Shown: in pieces, positions 4,570 through 13,500 of the stretch
Layout of the letters: every line of letters begins with the position of its first letter
How positions within the stretch are numbered: the first letter of the stretch is position 1
Assembly (NCBI GenBank): GCA_023398495.1
Contig: JAEWSG010000021.1
Span: 1-14,087 of the forward strand
Direction of reading: 5' to 3'
Origin: Bacillota bacterium
GTDB lineage: Bacteria; Bacillota; Clostridia; Acetivibrionales; Acetivibrionaceae
DNA length: 14,087 nt
Notes under the pieces: model-generated
Told to the model about the DNA's origin: nothing
The model's input: only the letters and a program-made list of their open reading frames with translations
The model's database searches: none
Program-made: the position numbers and the translations under genes

Positions 4570-7500
4570 TTATTTAATTTTCAAATTATGCCCTCCAGAT
4601 TTATCAGCTGGTTTGGTTTGATTAAAATCAATATCATATTCACCCAAGTGACTTCCGTTTTTAGGGTTAATTTTTTCTAATCTACCATGTCGAGTATCTA
4701 CTGAAAATACTTCGCCAGTTTCTGGATTCTTATACACATCACGACCATTAAGTTTTGATAACTTTGGATCTTTCTTGAAACCATTGTTTTCTAATATATT
4801 TGGTACTTCTGTTTTAATTTTAGCAACGCGGTCGCTTGGCGACATTTTGCTTATTTCTTTTTCAAATCCAGCAGCCTTTACACCATCAACTCCTGCAGGA
4901 TTTGATGTAATATTACTAATATTGGGAGCAATCACTTGAGCACCTGCTTGACCCATCTGTATAATTGCATTGTTGATATTATTCATTCCAGCTACACTTG
5001 AACCATATCCACCAACAGCTAATGGTTGCCAGCCTGAATTAGCTAAATTTGCAGCAGTTTGCTTAATTCCCAATACACCAGCTTTTGTTATTGCAACTGT
5101 TGACTGCATTAACTTTGCTCCACCATATACAGTCAGAGCCGTATTAGTAACACTTTTCCTATACTCTACAAGATCTCCTAATTTAGCATCTGGATTTAAA
5201 AAATAGTTATAGGCTTTCTGGGGATTAAATACATTCTTAAAATCATTAATAACTGCATCTACCATCATTTTTGGCAATTCATCAAGAACTTTATTCTCAT
5301 TAACAATCTTATTACTTATAGTATTTCTGGTTATTTGATATACGGTGTCATTGTCTAAGCCGCCAATACCTAATTTTCTTCCTGCCTCAAGCATGTAGAA
5401 TTGCACTATACCAGAGTCTAAAACGTTTTTTCCAGTATCTACAACTCCTTTTAACATATCTAAATAAGCAATTTTTGCAGCTAAGTCACGTTTTTCAAAA
5501 TAACCCAAATCACCATATTGATCTATCAATACATAAGCTTCTTCTCGTTTTATGGGGTTAGTTAAGGCTTCCCAACCAGCTTGCCACTCTGCTTTTTTAT
5601 TACTAAACCATCTTGCGATAGGATTACTTTTTTTGGGTTCTGGCTTTTGTGACTGCAAGTACAATGATATCATTGCTTCGGCATGTCCTGTTGGGTCGTA
5701 ATAAATCAATGGATTATTCTTTACATATGTATAAAGGTTCAAACTCAACGGGTCATTAGGATTGCCTGAGTATGTGTCCTCCTGCAAGAATCTTGCGATC
5801 TTAGGGTCATACATTCTGGCATTAAGGTAATAAAGCCCGGTTTCCTTATCATACTGATACCCTGCATACATAATGCTGTTGTTAATTGGTGTAGTAGTTT
5901 CTGTACCAGATGCAGTGTAATATTTCTGTTCATCTATGTTGCCGAATGCATCGTAGTAGTAAGTTGCTCTGACATTTTTGGTAGTAGCATCAATTAGAGC
6001 CGTTACATCAGCGTGACCGTTGTACATATAGTACAAGCTCAAGCCGTCTGCAGTTCTCATAAGTAGGTTAGTGCCGTAAATATTTCTGCCAACTTGGTCT
6101 CCGGCAGAATTGACCTCCAACACTACCTTATCGTACTCATATAAATACCTTGTCAAGGATCCATTAGAACTCTTATTCACCCTATAACCTTCAGCATTAT
6201 AACCATAACTAAAATCACCTGTACTTATTAACTGGTTAAATTCATTATACCCATAAGTTACTGAATTTGTTATAGTTCCGTTCTTCTTTGTTTCTGAACT
6301 TGTCAGATTTCCATTACCATCATAACCATAGCTGATTACTTCATCTACTACGCCATTTAACTTGACGGTCACACCATCGAGCAAATTCGAATCATAGTTG
6401 TAATCATAAATTTCTTCCTTTATTGTACCATTTTGTTCAATAGTTACGCTAGTTCTGTTTCCAAATCCATCATAAAAATACTCAGTTAATTTTCCAGAAT
6501 ACTCTTCATCTACTTTTTTCAAGCGATTCAAATTATCATAAGTATATGATGTTGTTCCTTTATTATCCCCTTTTGTAAGCATATTATGGTTTGCATCATA
6601 AGTATAGCTATAGCTTTCAATAAGGGTTCCATCAGTTTTTTTGTTTTCAAGGGTCTTAAGCAATCCATCATCAAAATACGTATAGTCCTCTCTTGCTTCA
6701 TTAGCATAGATAACACTTTGTGCTGCTCCATTCTTGTAATAACGGTATTCTGCTGCATTTTCAGCTTCAATATTACCGTTCTTTACAAATGCAATTCTTC
6801 CAGCTTTATCGTATACTTTTGTTGTAACATTATTCTTCTGATCAACAGATGTTTCCGCTATAAGTCCATCATTTGTTATAATATCGTAAACATATTTTAC
6901 TTTTCCTTCAATGTTTGAAACCGACTTTGTCTTTACCCGGCCTAGTTCATCATATGTTCTTTCTACAATCTCATTCGTTGTTAAAGTTGAAGAAGTAATA
7001 CTTGATTTCAATTGATTACCGGCATCATCGTAAATAAATGTTTTCTTTGTGTAGCTTTCTTCTACTTCCTGCCCCGAGTCATTAACTGTAAATAAAGTTG
7101 CTTTCTCTTCCAGAACTAAGCCCTGAGGGTTATAAACGTACTGGGTTTTAATGTTGTTGCGATCCGTCTTTTTACTCAATTGCCCGTCTGCGTAATACTC
7201 GTAAGTCACTATATTAGCAGTAGTTCCAGGGTACTCTTTTTTCATTATAAGATTTCTTGCATTGTAATGGAAGGTAGCTGCTGTAGCCCCGTTATACTGT
7301 TGACTCTTCATATTGCCATTCTTGTCATAAGTGTATGTGGTGGTGTTAGTTAATTTATAATCAACTTCACCATTTGCATTAGTTCCCATATTTTCATAAG
7401 AATACACATTTGTGAGGTTGTTCAGTTCATTATACCAGTATACTGTTAAATTGCTTTTTCCATCTACCGTATAAGCAACATTTCCATTTGCATCATAGTA

Positions 7501-10500
7501 TTGCTTGGTTTCATGCTCAACTCCTAATTCATGTATATCCTTTGTACTTGAGACTTTGCCTTCCTTGTTATACTCAAAGGTCTTAATATTGTCTTCTCCA
7601 TCAAAGGACTTAATCTGTGCACTGTTATTGTTATAAATTATTTTTTCAATACCATTTCCGACAGGGTCAATCTTTCTCACAAGTCTTCCCATTCCATCAT
7701 ATTCATATGAGTTTACACTATAGGATAAATTTGTAGTGTTGTCTAAATTGTCTGTCTCTGTTACTTTTGCGACTTCAGTTACAACATTTCCATCCTTGTC
7801 ATAATATTTTAATGTTTCATGAGTTGATGAACGGGTTTCGCTGTCAAACCCTGTATCAGGATCAACAACAGTAACATTAGCCACAGCACTTCTTGTAAGC
7901 CTTCCTAATTGGTCATATTCATGCTTTGTTACGGCATTATTTTCATCAATCTCATATTTGACATTTCCATACAAATCATATAGATATTTTCTTTCAGTTT
8001 CATTGTTATTTGTCCCATTGTTTCCATATATTTTTCCACTCAAAACACGGCCAAAAAGATCATATTCATATTCCTTTTCAATCCCAAGACTGTCTTCTTG
8101 ATGCCTTACATTTCCTAGAGTATTATATTTGTAACTTATAGTATTCTCAGCAATTGAATAATCACCAGAGTAAGTCACACTCCTTTGTGCACCAAGAGTA
8201 TTATATTGGTAGGTTGTCTGGTTTCCATTAGCATCTATTGCAATTTTAAGATTTCCTGCATAGTCATAACGCTCAGTCTTCAATGTATATTCATCAGCTG
8301 TTGGGTCATCAATATTGTCTGTAACCATAATATCCATTTTTCTGTTTACATCATTATATATATATCTTGTATTGCTATAATACAGATTTGATACTTTCAT
8401 AGGTGTCGTACTATTCTTAATGCTTATAGATTTGTTAACCCCATGAGCTGTAATTTCATTAATTATTCTTCCCATCCCATCATAAGTGTACTTCTGATTA
8501 TAGTTCATGGCATTAGCACCGCTAAATTCAGGATTTTTAATAGTTTCAACCTGATTTGCCAGATTATACGTATACTCAATTCCATAAGCACTTTTAATCA
8601 AGTCTTTTACAGCTACAGATTTATGCTCGGCAACAGCGTTATCATATGAATCTTTATATGCCTCTCCATCGATTTTCTTCAAGACATTTCCATTCTGATC
8701 ATACTTATATGCCTCAACCACAATCTTTTTTGAGATGAGATTAAAATCATCAATAGTTTCATTGTAATCCTTTATTTGACCACAATAAGCTTTTGTTAAT
8801 AACCTTCCCAGTTTGTCGTAAGTGAACTCTACCTTATTTACTGTATCTCCTGATAAAAGTCCTTCACCGTCTATATAGCCTATATAATTATTTGGAGTCA
8901 CTTCAGCAACTATCCTTCCTGCAGTATCATACTCATATGCAGTATATAGATCCTGTGAAGTTTTTGTTTCTACGTTAGTAGCTCTGTCAAAGTTCTTTAT
9001 GGTGACACCCTTTTTGATGTTCTTTTCAAGCAACCCGCGGTTGTTATAGATATTTTTCTCACTTTTAAGTAACTTCGTTCCATTTTCATTGGAAGCGTAA
9101 ACATTTATGTCGGTTATCTTACCTTCCCAATTATAAGTTGTAACGGTCTCAATAGCTGTTGTCCACCCTGAACCATCAGGGTCATTAATTTCTGTATCAA
9201 GTACTGTCTGCTTTCCAACACGTCCCAGGCTATCATATTTATAATATACTGTTTGAGTATTGGGTCTTGTTATTGTACCTGGATTTCCTGCCTTATCAAA
9301 ATTACCATAGCTTGTTACAATAGCAGAATAACCTTGATAATTTGTGTAAGGTCCAAATGCGTATGTTCCATCGCTATTTTGAGCAAACAAATCAGTATAC
9401 TCAACAATATTCTCCTGCCCGTTGACATAAATATCCTTGTCAAGATCGGCATTTTTTATAAGTGAGACTTCCTTCTCAGGTTTACCATACATATTGTAGT
9501 CAACACTTACATTTATACTTTGTTTTCCCGAATCAAATGTGTTCTTTTCTTCAATAAGATTTCCATCAGCATCGTATTTGTATTCAACTAAATTTGATTC
9601 CGAAGACTTGTTTATATCCGAATCAGTATTGTAGTTAGCAGTACTTTTAACTTTATCATTATTGTAATAAGCATAATTCACTATTGAATACTCATTAGGA
9701 ATTTCTCCTGTTATAAAATATTCTCCATCCCTTTCAATTACTTTTACAAGATCAGGGCAAACAATATCAAAAGTCTTCCTTCCGCTCTTGTCGTATACAC
9801 TTTTTGAATACGAGTACTTAGTCTCACCGTTCTCATTCTTAACAGGAACAAATACCTCATCATAAACGCTTTCACTACTACTATCAAATTTGCCATAAGT
9901 GTACAATGTGCTATTACCTCTAGCGTCAGTTACACTTTTTATTTTTCCGTTCTTATAGTATGTTGTTTGCGTGTAAGTTCTGACACCCTCAGCATCTTCT
10001 GGGTATGTCACTTTTACAAGTCTGCCGGTATTATCATATAAATATTCAGTTTCTGCAACTTCGGTGCTGTTTAAATACTTCTTAACCGTTTTAGTAGAAC
10101 CATAATTTCCATTAGAAATCTTAATCCCTTTCTCGTAAATATATTCTTCCAGTAGTACAGCATTTGTATTAAGTTTCGAATCCTTCTTATAATAAATAGC
10201 CGTTATTCTATTTAATGAATCATAATTATAAATATATACAGCTCCGTTTGGTTTTACTTCTCTCTCAAGGTTTCCCTCTGCGTCGTAGTAATAATTTGTT
10301 GTGTAGGTGGACAAAGTACCATCCTGATTAACAATGTTGGTTTCTTTCACTGTCAATCTTCCATATACATCATAGTCAGAAATATTTGATGCTATTCCCG
10401 TATAATCACTGCCAGTATCTGTTGAAGAGTTATACATAAGATCATTTATTTCTTTTTTAACTCTTCCATCATAATCATATGTTGTCCTGCTAATACTTGG

Positions 10501-13500
10501 GTTGCTTCCATCCTTATCTTTCTTCACAATCTTTGTGACCTGATTAGCATCATTGTATTCATATTCAGTCTGAAATCCTAATGGAGTTATTCCGAGGGAT
10601 ACCCTGAAACAGTTGTCATAATCATAGGTTGTCTTATTTTCCTCTCCATCAGTTGATGACAAAAGCACACCATCATCTCTGTATTCAAATGAATTTGTGT
10701 GTTTAGCCGGATTGGTAATTTTCTCAACCAGGCATCCTAGTATCTTACTTGTAGAGGAGTTACTCTTGTATTCGTATTCGGTAACGGCAGCATTGGCTGG
10801 ATCAAAAGATGCACCTAATAGTGAATCTCTATTATCCCTATTAAATACAACATTTTTATCTAAAGGCTCAATTACAAACTTTAGTCTGCTTCTCTTGTTT
10901 GTCTTGTCATATTCTTCATAGTAATAATATGTTTGCTGGTTGTTTTCATCAATTTCATACTCCAGATCTCCATTTTCATAATAAACATATGTCTTTGTAG
11001 ACCCATCAGGATTTTTAATTGAAATTATATTACCTTTTGCATCCTTTTCAACAGTCATACTATTTCCATAAGCCACACCATTATTTACGCCTTCGACTTG
11101 AATTATCTCTGTTTTTGATGGTAGATTAGTGTTCTTCATTTTTCTGTATGCTTCATGTTTATTATCTTTTTTTGAACTGCTTATATCTGAGTAAGTCAAA
11201 TTTGTAGTATCATATGAGTTTGAAACTTCATTATCTGTATATGTTATACTATATTTATACTGTGTCTCTTTTCCTTCATTGTCAACCTCTTTAATTGGCC
11301 TGTCAGTGAAATTGATGTTATATATCTCTTCTGTCGTGTTTCCTTTTTTGTCAATCACTCTTCGAGATAATTCATTCTTATCAACAGAATTCGGTGAATC
11401 TTCATCTGCTATTACGTCAGTATAAAGATAATATGTAGGTCTGCCGGAATTATCAAATTGTTTATATAATCTGCCCAATCCATCATATATGTTTGTAAGA
11501 ACCTTAATCTCCATACTTCCATTTACTTTGGCTATAGTTTTCAGTTTATTATTTTGCCCTGCGATTGTCTCATTTGCACTATAGTAATAATACTTGGTCT
11601 TATTTCCGTTAAGATCCGTTACAGTTTCAAGTTTTCCTTCTGCATTGTATGTATAAGAAACCTTTCTATCAGCTTTATCTGCAATATTATCAAGTTTCCC
11701 GCTTGAATTATAATTCAGTGTAAAGGTTCTTCCTATTTCAATATTCTCATTATTGGGATCACAATCATAAATCTTCTTAAGTTTGTCACCCTCATAATAG
11801 AATTTAATTTTATTGCCATACCTGTCTGTTATATATTTAAGCTTTCCATTGGAGTAATCGTATTCGTATGTAATCTTGTCTTTAGATGTAAGATAACAAG
11901 TATTACCGCTTACCCTAAACTCATCATATACACCCGCTGGAGATATAAATCCACCATTTCCGTCAGAATGGAATATCACCTTACTACCAGAACCATAAGT
12001 CACCTCAACACCTTGAATCTCTTTTATAAAACTATAATAGACCCATCCTATTAAATTATCCTGTGTTTTTACTCTATACCATTTTTCACTTCCATTAGTT
12101 AATACTGTACCATCCCATGTAACAATACTACCGTTTGCCAAACTTCCTATTACTGTCCATTGCATAGGATCCAAGTAAACCAAACTTGAAAAATTAGAGG
12201 GTTCTTTCCGTAAATTCAAGCTTGATGCTGTGACCTTATATGTCATAACATCCATAACTTTGATTTTTGTCTCAAAATTAAATATCCATCCATTTCCAAT
12301 CACCCTGGTATCATTACTTTCTGCATCACTGGAATTGTATGTTCTTGTTACTTCAAGGTCAATTGCAGGACTTTCAATCTTGAAATCCTGGTTTTGAGTA
12401 ACATAATTACCATTTACCTTGTTTACTCCATTTATATCATAAAGTTGTGCATTACCTTTTAGTCCATTTAATGCCCCAAGAAATTTCAGCCCCGGTATAG
12501 CCTGTGTAAAGTATTCTTCGACATTATTTAAAACTTTGCCTTCATCTGATGCTCCTCCAACAATGAACAATCTGTTGTATGCCACTACAGAACCAAACGC
12601 ACTTCTTCTAACACCAAGTGCTTGCATTTGTTCAATTTCCTGATTTTCAGGATTAAATTCCTCAACTATGGATAACGCTTTTCCATCGAATCCACCAAAT
12701 ACATAAATCTTTCCGCTCATTGTCAACGCACCAAGATCCATTCTTGCTGTTGTCAATGTGTTTGCAAGTTGTGTCCATGTATTGGTTTGAGGATTGTATT
12801 CTTCAATTGTTGACAGATAATCAGTTCCGTTGTATCCACCAAATACATAGATTTTACCGCCGTAGGTTGATATTCCTGCACTGGTTTTTGCACTCATCCA
12901 ATAATCAGTTGAGCTGTTCTTTTCTTTTGTAGTCCATGTGTTTGATGCTATATTATATACTTCAACAGTGTCTAAGTAACCCGTACCGTTATATCCACCG
13001 ATAACATAGATGTTACCGTCAATTAATACAGCTTTTGCTCCTCTTCTTGCTGTTGGCATATCCAAAGGCTTGGATGCAGTATCACGTTTTACAAATTCAC
13101 CTACAACAGGGTTATATACCTCTACTGTATTTAAACAGTTCGTGCCATCAAAGCCTCCGAATAAGTATATTTCACTATCAGTTGCTGCTATAGCCATATC
13201 ACTCTTGCCCGACAGCATGAATTTGTTTGGATTGGGTTCTGATCCATTTGGATCATAATGTGACCATTGATCGTTCAGATAATTATATTCCGAAACCGTA
13301 TTTAAGTAGGTATTATCTCCTGTACATCCACCAAAAGCGTAAATCTTTGAACTTACTTCCGCAAGCCCAAGTTCTTTTCTTGCCGGCTCAAGTACAGATT
13401 TGTTTATTGATGTTCCAGATTCGGGGTTAGGGCTTGCAAACACTTCCTGAAGTTCGTTCCAATGGACACCTGTGAATTTGTATCCGTGCTCAAGCGGTTT

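Noticed and set aside
6586..6918. Plus-strand ORF of 110 codons inside the Rhs gene
   Set aside because: It is the antisense of the YD repeats, rich in Ile, Cys and Ser as expected from reversed Rhs codons, with no family features.
6150..11868. Tandem DNA repeat or CRISPR array in the Rhs gene
   Set aside because: The repetition is at protein level, with diverged bases and irregular spacing. No identical direct repeats with unique spacers are seen.
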